NCBI GenBank assembly: GCA_030512295.1
Contig: JAULSR010000009.1
Location: 620,001 to 684,000, forward strand
DNA length: 64,000 bases
Direction: 5' to 3'
Source of the DNA: Bombardia bombarda
Taxonomy: Eukaryota; Ascomycota; Sordariomycetes; Sordariales; Lasiosphaeriaceae
The notes below the pieces were generated by a model. The model worked only from the letters and a program-made list of their open reading frames with translations. It searched no databases and was not told the origin of the DNA. Position 1 is the stretch's first letter; each line of letters begins with the position of its first letter. Position numbers and translations under genes: made by a program. This document shows positions 24,301-35,802 of the stretch, in pieces.

Positions 24301-25821
24301 ATCCACCAGCCCTCTTCCGACCTTATTCAACAGTTTGACAAAATCCTCGCCCTCAACCCTGGCGGCAACGTCTTCTACTTTGGGCCTGTAGGAGAGAATG
24401 GCAGCGCGGTGATCGACTACTTTGCCGAGCGCGGCGTCGGCTGCCCGCCGGGCAAGAACGTGGCAGAGTTTATCCTCGAGACGGCCGCCAAGGTTGGCAA
24501 GCGACCGGACGGCACGCGCATCAACTGGAACAAGGAGTGGCTCGAGTCGAAGGAGAACTTGGAGCTGATCGACGAGATTCATCGCATCAAGGCATCTCGC
24601 AGCACGGCGGTAACGGAACGGGCGCAGACAGAGACTGTGGCGGTGGAGCACGAGTTTTCTGCTCCTGTGGCGACGCAGATCATGGAATTGACCAAACGCA
24701 TGTTTGTCCGCCAATGGCGCGACCCATCGTACATTTATGGACGGCTGTTCTCTGCTGTTCTGACGGGCATCTTCAATGGGTTCACATTTTGGCAACTGGG
24801 CAACACGGTGGCCGACTTGCAGAACCGGCTATTCACGTGCTTCTTGATCATTACCATCCCGGCTGCTGTCCTCAACGCTGTTCTACCCAAGTTCTACTTC
24901 AACCGGTCGCTGTGGGAGGCTCGTGAGCACCCTTCGCGCATCTACGGCTGGGTTGCTTTCTGCACGGCCGAGATGTTATCCGAGATACCTGGATCGTTGC
25001 TGGCTGGCGGGCTGTACTTTATATTTTGGTATCTGCCCACGGGTCTGCCATATGACGGGGCGACGGCGGGCTACGTCTTCTTGATGACGGTGCTGTTCTT
25101 CTTTTTTATGGCCAGCTGGGGCCAGTGGATTTGTGCGTTTGCGCCCAGCTTCACGGTGATCAGCAATGTGCTGCCGTTCTTTTTGGTCACGTTCTCGCTG
25201 TTCAATGGTGTCGTTGTGCCGTATGCGCAGCTGAACGTGTTCTGGAAGTACTGGGTATGTTTATGTCTCCTTACCACTTCCCGTCTCCAAGCTAACAACC
25301 TTTACAGATGTACTGGGTCAACCCGAGCACATACTGGATTGGGGGCGTCATGGCGGCGGTCCTCAAGGACCAGACTGTCACCTGTGCCGCAAACGAGGCG
25401 GCCTACTTCAACCCGCCGTCCGGGCAGACGTGCCGCGAATTTGCGAGCGCGTTTGTCACACAGGCTGGCCAGGGTTATCTCACAAACCCAGATGCTACTG
25501 TCGATTGTGGCTACTGCCCGTATGCGACCGGCACCGAGTTCTTGGCGAGTTTGAATGTCCAGCCAGATCAAAAGTGGAGAAACTTTGGTATTTTCCTGGC
25601 GTTTTGTGTCTCTAATTGGGCGTGAGTCTTCTCCCTTCTCGTACTTCTGTCGTTGGTGTCTGATAACGGTAGCTGACTATGACTTTTGCAGGCTGATTTA
25701 TTTCCTCATCTACACGGTCCGCATCAAGGGGTGGACGTTTGGCTTTGGGCCAGTCATGAATCTGATTGAGAAGGCGGGTGATAAGATCAAGAGTCTTTTT
25801 GTCAAGAAACAAAATGACTAG
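20944..25821 (+). CDS. Full-size PDR-type ABC transporter (ABCG)
   Basis: A plasma-membrane drug/lipid efflux pump of the fungal pleiotropic drug resistance family. Exons 20944-25254, 25308-25621 and 25692-25821 give 1584 residues, normal for the family. The order is (NBD-TMD)x2. NBD1 has Walker A GRPGSGCST near 264 with Cys in place of Lys, as usual in PDR pumps, signature VSGGERKRVS, and NSTRGLDAST. NBD2 has Walker A GASGAGKTT near 961, a degenerate signature (LGVEQKKRVTIG), and Walker B LLFLDEPTSGLDS. Each TMD has about six helices, with the Cys-bearing extracellular loop before the last helix. A poly-alanine tract from a GCA repeat lies at about residues 129-140. Substrates cannot be read from sequence. 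The gene follows a bZIP gene and a terpene-cyclase-like gene on the same strand, so product export or self-protection is possible. PDR pumps are also common as stand-alone genes. Confidence 0.95.
21336..21367. repeat. (GCA)n coding repeat, poly-alanine
   Basis: A pure GCA run in the cytosolic N terminus of the ABC pump. Confidence 0.85.
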
Positions 25822-26672
25822 ATGATATGTGGATAGTAAACAATAGTCAGGGTTTGGCAGATATAAATGTCGGCCGGGGTGTTAAAAGGCGTGATCTGGG
25901 CGGAGGGAAAACATGGTTCATTCACTTGATCTTTTTTGTCTGTTTTGTTTCGTGCTATTTGTGGGTTATGTTTTTGATTTTTTTTTTAGCGATTTTGAAG
26001 CGATAGAAGGATACCTTGTTTAGATAGCAGTGCTTTGTGTTGAAGGGATAATTTATTTGCGTTAACTGAAAGTGTTACGTCTTGATTTCTGTAACTCACG
26101 AGCTTATAGTGTCCAAATTGTTCCAGTACGCTCCAATCATTTTAAATCAACCCGATTCAATATTGGGGATGACCTTAACCGAAACAGGAACACTTGCATA
26201 GGTAGGCTGAGATCGGTTGAGGAGAGATCATGGGCGAAATAGAGGGCAGGATTCCGCCGAGCTACGCACGCTGATCAACCGTATGCCTGATCCAGGCAAC
26301 CATTTATGTTTTTAGAAGCAACTTAATTGTTCCCCTACTACCGTTTTACATCTTGGAGGGTTTCTGTACGCGTTGCTGTCTGTCTAGTAATGGTTTCTCA
26401 GCCCCTGAGACGCGTCACCGTCATGTTTGGCGGAGTTCCGCCAACCTCATCCCTGTCCTTAACCTAGACTACATCTGACCTTACCTCGTAGTTCTCTTAT
26501 CATATCCGAAGAGTTTAAGATGTATATAACCAGTAAGGCTACTACATACAGATCAGATCCAGTCTCAGTGGCATCCATCAGTTGACAAAAGGTGCAAGTA
26601 AAGAATCTCGAATCATTCCATCGCGTTTTCATTTTTCGTTGAGCCATATCCCGTATAAAGTATAGAGTAACC
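25822..26672. other. Intergenic between ABC pump and oxidoreductase
   Basis: An AT-rich 3' region with a T run near 25978-25988. No coding exon recognised. Confidence 0.5.
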
Positions 26673-27530
26673 ATGCCGGCAACAATCAACATCAAGGTCA
26701 TCTCGGACCCCGTCTGCCCGCAGGTTGGTGCATCTTCTTTCATATCACTGAACCGAGCCCCACAGGGCCTTGTTCTTCCTCATTCTATCTCTTACTGACA
26801 AATGACAAGTGTTATATCGGCAAGACACGCCTCGACCGCGCCATATCTCTCTACCGTCGCGTCTACCCCTCGGGCAAGCTCGACGCCATCAACATCACAT
26901 GGCACCCCTTCTACCTGGACAGGCCACCAGCGCAGTCAACTTCCACCTGCGCAGATGCCGGCGGCTCAGACACATTTGCAACAAGCACCATCCCCAGCAC
27001 TACCAGTAGCACCACCACCAGCATCCCCGTGTCAGAGCGCATGCTCCAGCGCTTCGGCGGCTCAGCGACAAGGGCAGCGCAGATGCGGGACCATCTGACC
27101 AGGATCGGCCAGCGCGAGGGGCTGTGCTTCAGTGCTAATGCGCGGATTGGGTTCACGCGGGATGCGCATCGCCTGATATATCTGGCTGGGCTTGAAGAAG
27201 AAGAAGAGGGGGGCCGTCTGCAAAAGGCCGTAGTCGACGAACTCTTCAAGGCCTACTTCGAACAAGGCGGCGACATCACAAGCCATGAGATGCTTGCCGA
27301 GGTTGGGGCGCGGGCGGGGCTGGCTGATGGGGATGAGAAGGTGGTTCGGGGGTGGCTGGCTGACCCGAACGGGATGGGTGGAAACGAGGTTGATGCCGAG
27401 GTTGAGGATGCGGTCAAGAAGGGGGTTAAAGGCGTGCCCGTGTTTGTGATCAATGGGGAGTGGGAGGTGGATGGTGCGCAGGACGTGGAGACGTTTTTGG
27501 GGGAGCTGATTAAGGCGAGGGAGGCTGCTG

Positions 27531-27569
<39 letters not shown>

Positions 27570-27577
27570 GTATGTAG
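26673..27577 (+). CDS. DsbA/FrnE-like thioredoxin-fold oxidoreductase
   Basis: Exons 26673-26723 and 26810-27577 give 272 residues. The fold is that of the DsbA family, FrnE/2-hydroxychromene-2-carboxylate isomerase branch. It opens with a beta strand (INIKVISDPVCPQ) and then, across the intron, CYIGKTRLDRA. It ends with the conserved cis-Pro region GVKGVPVFVINGEWEVDGAQ and a DVETFLGEL helix. The typical active-site motif is C-P-W-C. Here the predicted splice gives C-P-Q-C, so either the Trp is replaced or the intron border differs. Substrate and redox partner are unknown. The tail is a GCT repeat encoding about a dozen alanines, then Cys-Met. A Ser/Thr-rich loop (about residues 60-85) is longer than I would expect. 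No signal peptide, so probably cytosolic. Confidence 0.82.
27527..27569. repeat. (GCT)n coding repeat, C-terminal poly-alanine
   Basis: A GCT run at the 3' end of the oxidoreductase reading frame. Confidence 0.85.
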
Positions 27578-27789
27578 GAAATCAACAACAACATAAACAA
27601 CTGCCGTTCAATAAGATCCCACAGTCTCCCGATGGTAGTTTACAGCCAGCCCCGATAGAAGAGTTTCAGTCCAAATCCAACAGAATACACAGCAAGCCAT
27701 ATTCTTCCTTCAAAGACAACCATTTCTCACCACATCACGGCGAGCTTCGTACATTCAAGGTACTTCAAACAATCGATTTCTCCTTGCGC

Positions 27790-28347
27790 TTAAGGCAGCC
27801 ACCCCCAAACCCAGCCCACACCCACCGGCCCTTTATGAAATCCCAAAAGTCGCTGTATGGCGTAGCAAACGACAAACGACACCATGACCAGCAACGGCAC
27901 GCCGACAAAGAAAAGCAGCACCGAAGTCAGGAGCTTGGAGGCGAAAAAGCTCCAGCGCATGGCGGCACTGCACACGACGGGCACGCTGTGGCCTACGAGG
28001 TCAAGGCTGCAGTCGCCGGCTGGGATCGCGCTTGATTCGGGTACGTGGCGGTATCGCGCGCCCAGCCAGACAAAGCACAGCAGCGAGACGAGGTAGACCA
28101 TGAAGAGCGCCAGCGCCTGTCGCCACGGAATAGGGGCATGTTGATCGTCGAGGCGTCGGCGGCAGATGCCGCACACGTGTTGCTGTGGCGCGGCCTGTGG
28201 TGGTGCTTGGACTTGAGGTTTCGCAGGCAAGGCCTGGTCATTGTTGAAATCCTTGGGCACAGGTAGTAATGGATAGAAAAATTCCCCTCTGTTGTTGGTA
28301 TCCTCCCGGACTGGCTCGACCAGTTGTGGTGACAGGACAGTTGCCAT
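27790..28347 (-). CDS. Hypothetical membrane protein, three predicted helices
   Basis: A single 185-codon frame starting at an ATG whose first base is 28347. Residues 1-75 are polar and proline-rich and contain C-G-I-C, a possible metal or redox pair. Three hydrophobic stretches follow: about 78-97 (ALALFMVYLVSLLCFVWLGA), about 118-130, and about 136-165 (LLTSVLLFFVGVPLLVMVSF). The C terminus is short and Gly/Trp-rich (GVGWVWGWLP). I do not recognise a family. It converges on the oxidoreductase gene with a gap of about 210 bp. The fit of helices and absence of stops suggest a real gene. Confidence 0.55.
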   Translation of the reverse strand: MATVLSPQLVEPVREDTNNRGEFFYPLLPVPKDFNNDQALPAKPQVQAPPQAAPQQHVCGICRRRLDDQHAPIPWRQALALFMVYLVSLLCFVWLGARYRHVPESSAIPAGDCSLDLVGHSVPVVCSAAMRWSFFASKLLTSVLLFFVGVPLLVMVSFVVCYAIQRLLGFHKGPVGVGWVWGWLP

Positions 28348-30186
28348 TGCTGCGAGATGGTGGTTGAGCAGCCAAGGATTTGAGGCAGCGTACGGCGGAG
28401 GGAAGGTGGCCAGAGGTCAGTGGGCTGACTGCGTGGTTATGGTTTAAGTAGACACCCGCTGGACGCACATGTCACCTTTTCGGCTGAGAAGCTGCGTCAT
28501 GACTTGCGTCTCAAGAGAGGGACGAACCACGTTCGGTTCTGAGAGGCTGATGGAAGACCTCGGCACCGGCACGGTAGAGAGTTTAATGCAATCATCACTC
28601 AACGCCACTGTAGATACAGTAAGCTCAGCAGCAGCAAAGATTCTGCTGGTGGCTCTATTGAGAAGCCATGTTTGACGTCGACCCAACCGCTGGTCACTTG
28701 GGGTTGTTGTTGTTTCTCATCGTACCGTGTTAATATTCGTCGCGTATGCCCGACCTTGGGCCATTGTAGGCATTTTGGTTTTATTGCAAGTCTCCTGGCG
28801 TTTTTTTTAGGTGAGGAACAGCGCACTGACAGAAAAGCACATCGATGCAGAGCACCAAATTTGTTAAAGGGCGCGCGGTGGAGTTACAATCATTTCTGCG
28901 AATCGTAGAAGAGAAAAAGGGGCAATAGGAAAAGAGCGACAAGAGAATATGACAAGCCTCGGCAGCCTTGGTAAAGCGGGTCGCCAAAATTGAGGCCATC
29001 GCCAGCCGGGAAACCTAGTTATTGACCACCAGTGATCGACGTCGGCGACCATGGCTGTCCTCGAATGGCGCTTAAAATATCTTGTTTCGTTTCCTGCCGT
29101 TTCGTGTGCCTGCCATTCAGCCGCCGCCCAACAGTCGAACGGCAAACGCTCGTCAACAAAGCGCCAAGCATGCGGAAAGAGAGGACAGAGAACCCTTGTC
29201 CCACTCGACGTCCCACTCGACGTCCCACTCGACGTCAAACAAAACCCTTGACGCCCATCTTTCCAGCATGTCGGGTGAGAATTGACCAGGAGTGCGTGCG
29301 GGAATTTGGCTCCGTGGCAACTTTAATTCTTCCTGTTGCGGAAGGAGGAGAACCTGGAGATGCTGTGCAGATAACGAATCTGCTATTCCTGGGCAGGCCA
29401 GGCGCCGATCCAGAAGACTCTCAATCGCTGGCTCTGGTTCGCCAATGCTTCAGGCGCTAGACTGTAAGCAGAAAGGCGCGGAAACAGCTGTCGTCTCAGA
29501 ATCAGCACCCTCCCCGAAAATTGGCTCGTGCGTCCCGCGGCCTTTCCCGCTTCTGGCCTGGCTCAGGTCCCTCCCCGTTCTGTTCCTGCAGCTGTGGAGT
29601 CGAATTGGACCGGGAGGTGCTTGCCCCTTTCCTCGACCCTCCAAATCTCCCGTCTAGTGCAGTGGCTCTCCAGTCCCTCCTTCCCTCCAGGCCCGTCAGT
29701 TCTCTCCCGTCGTCATCAAACCACTCTCGCTCGAGACACGGTCGGGCACGCCAGCTTACTGGACTCCATCTTACAGACTCCATCTCGGAAATCGATTTCA
29801 CTCTTTAGTCGACTGTCGCTCACTTGCCGTCGCAGCGTCGTCTGTCTCCGCTCACGTCCCAAGGCATCACCGCCAATTGCCTCATCTTTTTTTTTTTTTT
29901 TTTCACTTTCTCTTTTTTTTATCGCGGTCGTCGGTTGATTTGGCCCGCTGCAACGTTGTTCAACGCGATACCAATCAATTTCTCCCGCGAGCACCGAGAT
30001 ATTGGACAATTCTTCAAACAAGACGCATACCGACATGCTGTTGTGATATCTTACGCAAAGAGCCCTCGTCCCGGCGAATCTCCTCGAGCGCCGACCACTC
30101 ATTTTACACCGCTTGGCGATTGACTGGATCATCGCCATCGAGAACTATTTTCTCTCTCGCACGTACACTCTTTCAAGTGCGACAAA
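28348..30186. other. Intergenic (1.8 kb) and long leader of the CRH gene
   Basis: No coding exon recognised. It holds a 12-bp tandem repeat at 29199-29234 and a T/C-rich stretch at about 29880-29930, typical of promoters and leaders of well-expressed fungal genes. Confidence 0.5.
29199..29234. repeat. Three perfect copies of a 12-bp unit
   Basis: The unit TCCCACTCGACG is repeated three times head to tail. Confidence 0.9.
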
Positions 30187-32114
30187 ATGCTGCTTCCGCG
30201 GTCTTTTCTCGCCTCAGCCATTGCGCTGCTGGCGTCGTCGAACCTGGTCCTCAATGTCGCCGCCCAGGTCACGACTGACTGCCAACCGCTCAACGTCACT
30301 TGCCCTCCCGATCCGGCCTTTGGCATGGACATGACCTTCAACTTCAACCAAACCCCTTCCACCGACACCTGGGAAACCCATGTCGGCAAGGTGACATACG
30401 ACGCTGCCAACGGCGCAGCCTTCTCCATCAACAAGCAGGGCGACTCGCCCACCATGCGGACCAAGTTCTACTTTTTTGGAGGTCGCGTCGAGATCTGGAT
30501 GAAGGCGGCGTCGGGTGTGGGCATCATCAGCTCAATCATGTTTCTCAGCGACGACCTGGATGAGATTGACTTGGAGTTCATGGGCACCAACCCTGATCAG
30601 ATGCACACCAACTACTTCGGCAAGGGCATCGAGGACTTTAATAATGCCGGTCACCACAACGTCACGGGCGGCACGCAGGCCGACTACCACAACTACACCA
30701 CCGTCTGGACAGAGCAGAGCCTAGTCTTTTACATCGACAACCAGGTGGTGCGCACTCTGTTGCCCAAGGACGCCAACAACACGCATAGCTATCCTCAGAC
30801 GCCCATGCGCCTGTCGGTTGGTATCTGGGCCGGTGGAGACCCGAGGCTCCCCGAGGGGACGCGCGAGTGGGCCGGTGGCGACACCGACTACGCTGCTGGG
30901 CCCTACACCATGCACGTCAAGAGCATCCAAATCGAGGACTTTAGCCAAGGCAAGGAGTACTCGTACGGGGACAAGAGCGGCTCGTGGGATAGCATTGTTG
31001 TTGCGCCGTAAGTTTGCTCCCATACCATGTGGCTACTCTGCCAACGGACGCTAATCACATCATATATAGCGGCAACTCAACCGTCAAAGAAGCCGTCACC
31101 GCCACACCCGAGAAAAGCGTAAGCGTCGCCGAAAAGTGGGCTGGCCTCTCGCCCACCGCCAAGATAGCAATCTATGCCAGTGCCGCCGGCGTCGGCGCCC
31201 TCATCTTCATCTTTGCCATCTTCTACTGCATCCGCCAGCGCCGCCGCGGCCAACGCGAAGCCGCTGCTGCTCGGGCCAAGGCCGAGCAAGAGCGCATCGA
31301 GGATGAGCGCTTCAAGGCCACGGGCCTAAATCCCGACAGCTTCGCCGAAGTGGCAACCGAGTACAACTCCACCAACATGCGCCGCGACGGCTTCACCGAC
31401 AAAGACGGCTACAGCGTGCCCACCAGCCCCGACCCTGTCAACGAGAAGTGGGAGACCGCCGCCGCCATCGGAGGAGCAGCTGGCGCCGGAAACGCCGCCG
31501 CGATGCGCAGCCCCATGCCCCTCCTACGCGAAGGTGCTCAGTCCCCCCGTGTGACCAGCCCCGGCGGCGTCGAGACCAACCCCTTCAACATGCCGTACAC
31601 CGACAACCTGGGCTTCAACAGGAACATGTCCCCCGCTGGGTATGGCCCGCGGGACAATGGCGCTCGCTCGCCCGCCCCGTTGCTCAACAATATGCAGTCG
31701 CCCACCATGGCCGGCGGCTTTGCGCAGCAGCAATACCCGCAACCGTCCCGCAGCTTCTCGACGCCGGCGACGCAGATGCGCGTCGGCTCGCCAGGACCCC
31801 AGCAGGGTGGTGCCGGATATGCTGCCCTGGCCATGTCGCCCGTGGTCGCGCACCCCCAGCCCCAGAGGAGTTTCACGACGACGACAGGCCGCGTTGGACA
31901 GCAGCCTACGTTTGTGAGCCAGAGCCCTGTGCTGCAGCACCAGCCGGCCTATGGTCAGCACTCTGGCTATGGCGCCCAGCAGGGCCAGGGCCAGGGCCAG
32001 GGCCAGGGGCAAGGGTACGGCAATGGCAATGGCATTGGCAATGGAAATGGAAATGGAAATGGAAGGGGTAACAATGGTTACTGGGCTGGGAATGGCGGTG
32101 GTGGCTATCGGTGA
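30187..32114 (+). CDS. CRH-family GH16 chitin-glucan transglycosylase with C-terminal membrane helix
   Basis: Exons 30187-31007 and 31070-32114 join in frame to give 621 residues. CRH enzymes link chitin to beta-1,6/1,3-glucan in the fungal wall. A signal peptide spans about 1-26 (hydrophobic core ending at AAQ). The GH16 catalytic motif DEIDLEF lies near 125-131, with both Glu and the central Asp present. Also typical are the early Cys pair (DCQPLNVTCPP), N-glycosylation sites (NVT, NYT, NNT), and IWAGGDP with the later WAGGDTDY segment. After a short linker there is one transmembrane helix at about residues 315-337 (ASAAGVGALIFIFAIFYCI), then RQRRRGQ. So the protein appears to be membrane-spanning with a long cytosolic tail rather than plainly GPI-anchored. 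The tail has Gly-Gln and Gly-Asn repeats at its end. A T/C-rich leader suggests strong expression. Confidence 0.9.
31981..32070. repeat. GGCCAG and AATGGA/C coding repeats
   Basis: Short hexamer repeats encode the Gly-Gln and Gly-Asn tail of the CRH protein. Confidence 0.8.
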
Positions 32115-32774
32115 TCCCAGAGAGCGTATGTGGCTGATGCGAGGCGTGGGTGGATCTTCTCCCATTTTCTTTTGGCGGTTTTGATGAAATGATGTTTTGG
32201 CGAGCTGGCTTCAGATGGATGGGAACTTTATAGGTTCAGGAATAGGCAAACGGATGTCTTAGAGATGTCCTTGTACCATATTCATTGTCGCATGTTTTTT
32301 TTTTGTTTTTTTTTTTTTTGTTTTTTTTTTCGCTTCTTCTCTTCTATTTTCTTTCTCACATAGATGGCATAGCTGGGCTTGACACGAGGAGGAGCACTGG
32401 TCAAACTCTGGACCGTTTATCCACCGTCATGTTTGATGGATGACACACTTACCCATAATGTTATACCCCCTTTTTTTTCCTTTGCCTGCGTTGGTTTTTA
32501 CTTGATCGGTTATAGGCCTCCAACATGACTTGCTCTACCTTTCTAGGTGGGCGGATTTGACAATGGACCATGTGCATTATCCTTGCATGCCGTTTTTCTG
32601 TACAGTTGATGTTGATGGTGGTGTAGACAGTTGGATGGAAGAGTCGTTTTCTCTTCATCGTAGATCTTGTTGCTGAACGATCCACTTGGCTGTTGCAGTC
32701 TCTGCTTTGTGTGGGTCAGTCAGCCTTAGGCCCACTTTCCGGCAACTTGTCTCATCCAAATAAGTCTGGCATCT
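32115..32774. other. Intergenic, poly-T tracts
   Basis: T runs at about 32296-32330, probably in and after the 3' UTR of the CRH gene. No coding exon recognised. Confidence 0.5.
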
Positions 32775-32847
32775 GCCCGGCTAGCTCAATCGGTAGAGCG
32801 TGAGACTCTTAATCTCAAGGTTGTGGGTTCGACCCCCACGTCGGGCT
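32775..32847 (+). tRNA. tRNA-Lys (anticodon CTT)
   Basis: An intronless 73-nt cloverleaf. The acceptor stem GCCCGGC pairs with GTCGGGC (one G-U). The D arm is GCTC/GAGC, the anticodon stem TGAGA/TCTCA with loop CTCTTAA placing anticodon CTT at 32808-32810, and the T arm GTGGG-TTCGACC-CCCAC. The discriminator base is T and no CCA is encoded, as expected for a nuclear gene. The internal A box (TAGCTCAATCGG) and B box (GGTTCGACCCC) for RNA polymerase III are visible. Confidence 0.97.
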
Positions 32848-33305
32848 CAATTCCCGCGTCGCAGATAGCCTGTTTCTTTTTGACCTTTTTGCGTTTTTCC
32901 TCTTGTTAATTACCCACAGAGTCATCAGTTCTTTTTTGAGGTGCTTGGATGGTTGGTTCCTTGTTCAAAGATCATCCTTCAACTTTCATGACTTTTCCGT
33001 ATTAGGAACTACCAGAGAATAACTAATTGTGCAAGGTTACGCGAATAATCTAAAGACTTTTGACCATGTTAGATAAACAAAAACTGGTAAATGATGTTTA
33101 TCAGTGTTATCTCTCATATCTGCTCCATGTAAGTGAAGTTGGATCCCTCGTACCTTTTACTCTAAAGCACAAGTACAGGCATTTAGAACAACAGCGTGCG
33201 TGATTCAGAAGATGAATAGAAGTAGCCCCCAAGTGTATCGACATCCTTCCTTTCAAATCATACACCTTCAAGATCAAATCAAACATGCCATTATGGCCTC
33301 ATTCT
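32848..33305. other. Intergenic, AT-rich
   Basis: Between the tRNA and the 3' end of the minus-strand membrane-protein gene. A T run (CTTTTTGACCTTTTTG) just after the tRNA could end Pol III transcription. Nothing else recognised. Confidence 0.5.
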
Positions 33306-35802
33306 TCACGTGCCAAAACCCCATAATATATGCATCGCCGCAGCCACCCCATCCATTAGCACAACCACCACCAGCAGCACCGGACACAGCACCAGCACCG
33401 CCACCGGCGATAGCCCTATCATAAACACATCTCCCACAAACTGGCAGGCGTCCCAGTGATAGCCGCCCCGGAATATTCTATACCGCCACCGCATAAGCAG
33501 GGTCCGCGGCCAGGCCATCCAGGGGACGACCACATCATGGAGAACATGAATGAAGAAGGTGTAAACATGGTTTAAATAACGGACAGGGTTGAGAATGCTG
33601 GTATACGCCTCTCCCCAGTGCCGAGGTGCTGGAGGTGAGTACCTTTCCATCAGAGATGTGAAGTCGTCACCTCCCCCATACATCACATCGTGTGGAGGTG
33701 TGCAAACAGCTTTGAGGTAGGCGATGTAATCCTGCACACTTTCCGGGAGGATGGCATTGAATAACTGATGGCGGATGGTAGGGCGATGATTCTGGCTAGT
33801 ATTCGGGTTTCCATTGGTGGTTGATGCTGATGCTGCCTGAAATCTATGGGAGAGATATCTTTTCAACTTCTGCGACTTTCTCAGACCGATACCGAGAGCC
33901 GAGGTGAGGAGGATCAGTCCGACCAGGAAGACAATAAAGGACCAGAGCGTGGCGGACTCGGGGAGCGGGTTGATGCTGTATATGCTCTTGTAAATGTGTT
34001 AGTACTCTCAAAGCTGGCTGGTTCATTGAAATATGGACCTACCGCTGAAGCGCTTAGGGGAAGAAATATTATGGCAAGGTATGTGAGAGCCTTGATTTGC
34101 TCGCCTTGTCGAATGGCCATGCGGGCCTCGAGCACACCGGTTGCGCCGTGGAGCTGGATTGGGCACGGTTAATGAGCAGCTGGGCTTTAGCTAGTGTAAT
34201 GGTTGGTGATTACAGTCCCTTACCGCATTTCTCTGGCGAGTCATAGCTGTTAGTATTGCAAAGGTCTTTAAGTTGGAGTCCACATACCCTTTCCTGCACG
34301 TCCTGACGGCAAGAAATGAATTCCTCGCGTAGCTCCTTCAGGGATAATATTTCTTCGGCGCATCTTTCAAACCAAAGGTCAATCCCCGCCCGTTCAGATG
34401 GGTGTGCTGCAGCCACCAAAGGCTTCAGTAAACTGGTGCTCCTAATTCGATCATAGAATCTCAGAGTGGATGATATAGAGTGACAGACTCCATCACACGT
34501 CTTGACCGCCCAATGATATAGGTGAGTCTTTGAGAAGTGCTCGTCGTCAAAAAGACTCATGTCGTCGGATTCTTCGATTTTCTCTTTCAAGATATCAAGG
34601 ATATGTTGCTCGTTGATCCTGTGGGCGTGTAGAGCGCTGTGAATTCCATGAAGGAATTGGGCGACGGGCGTCAGTGTGGCAGATGGGTTGTTGCTATCGT
34701 CAGTGTCACCAGCGTTTCTGAATTGCAGACAGTTCAATACCAGGACGCTCCAGAGGCATTCTGGCTTTGACAAGAGGCCAAGCTCCTCACGCCGGGTAGG
34801 AGACTGTTGGGGGAGGGCAAATGTTAAGAGGACGGAAGATGAGCTTCGACAGAGGCTGAGGGACTCTTTCGTAGACGCAGGAGGCTTGGGACTGAAGTGC
34901 GAGATGATGCTCAGATCAGGGAGATGTATTGTAGGGTCAACTTGTCGTAACAAAAGGTGAGACATGTGGCACGAGTAGGACAGTCTGCGATAGCATATCC
35001 GCTCGCTCTGGTATTAAGTCTGGTTAGTGAGCGAACAGTAATCTTTTGTAGGCGACGAAGAGGCCGTCTTACGGCATCAGAATCCGACGGCGTCATGGGC
35101 TGCAGCTGAGCTGGCTTCTTGAAAACGTTTTGGAGGCTGACATGTCGTTGGATAAAATCGCGAATAAAGGCTGGATCCTCGTTTTGTAGCCGGAGACAAA
35201 AGACATGAAGGAGCAGTGATGGGGAGCGTCGGATCAATGGAAGCTTCTCATCGATTTGGCTGGCGATGTTCACAATTATTTCATTAGCTGTTGTGCCATC
35301 ATCATGTATCATAAGCAGGCTAGAACGAGACATACACAATGCGGCCTTCAGACAAGGTCAATGCAGCGCCCTCAGATAAATCGTCAGAAACGAAGGCGAC
35401 TGCTTCTCCGATTTCAACTGGCACACGAGCATTAGATGGAAACAAGTACTCTGACGGGCCTGTCAAATCAGCAATCACAGGCCGTCGTGTGGTGGCACCG
35501 TGAAGGACCGAGACATGCTCGACCGTGCTTCGATTGATCAGCTGATTGGCAGCGCCGGACCCTGAGATGTCGAGATAGTGGCGTGCACTTGAAGCGAGCG
35601 AAGAAAGGCTGTCCCGGTCCTCGACATCGTACTTCTCGTCCCAATTGTGCGGTTGTCTGAAGACGGCCAGGTCTGCGAGGATGTGCGCCAGGACTCCTCC
35701 AATGGTTGAGGCTTCATCGTAGTGAAAATGGAAGCCACTCAGGATGTCCAAGCTCGGATCATTGTTTACTTTTGGTTTGGGATGAAGCATAAAGTCGGGC
35801 AT
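33306..35802 (-). CDS. CorA-like fungal membrane protein, multi-exon, one frame break
   Basis: Read from 35802: exon 35802-35073 (frame changes by one base near 35326), then 35007-34288, 34232-34224, 34153-34043 and 33986-33306, about 615 residues. The long N-terminal part looks like the soluble region of fungal CorA-like proteins. Near the C terminus come a helical stretch (GATGVLEARMAIRQGEQI) and two transmembrane helices, ALTYLAIIFLPLSASA and LWSFIVFLVGLILLTSALGI, the usual CorA two-helix hairpin. A further hydrophobic segment lies near the C terminus. The GMN ion-filter motif of true CorA magnesium channels is absent, so ion transport is not shown. The frame before about 35330 reads IVYVSF then stop; the next frame reads SSLLMIHDDGTTANE, which fits the family. 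No plausible intron bridges them. The 9-nt exon is inferred from splice consensus and frame. Confidence 0.65.
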
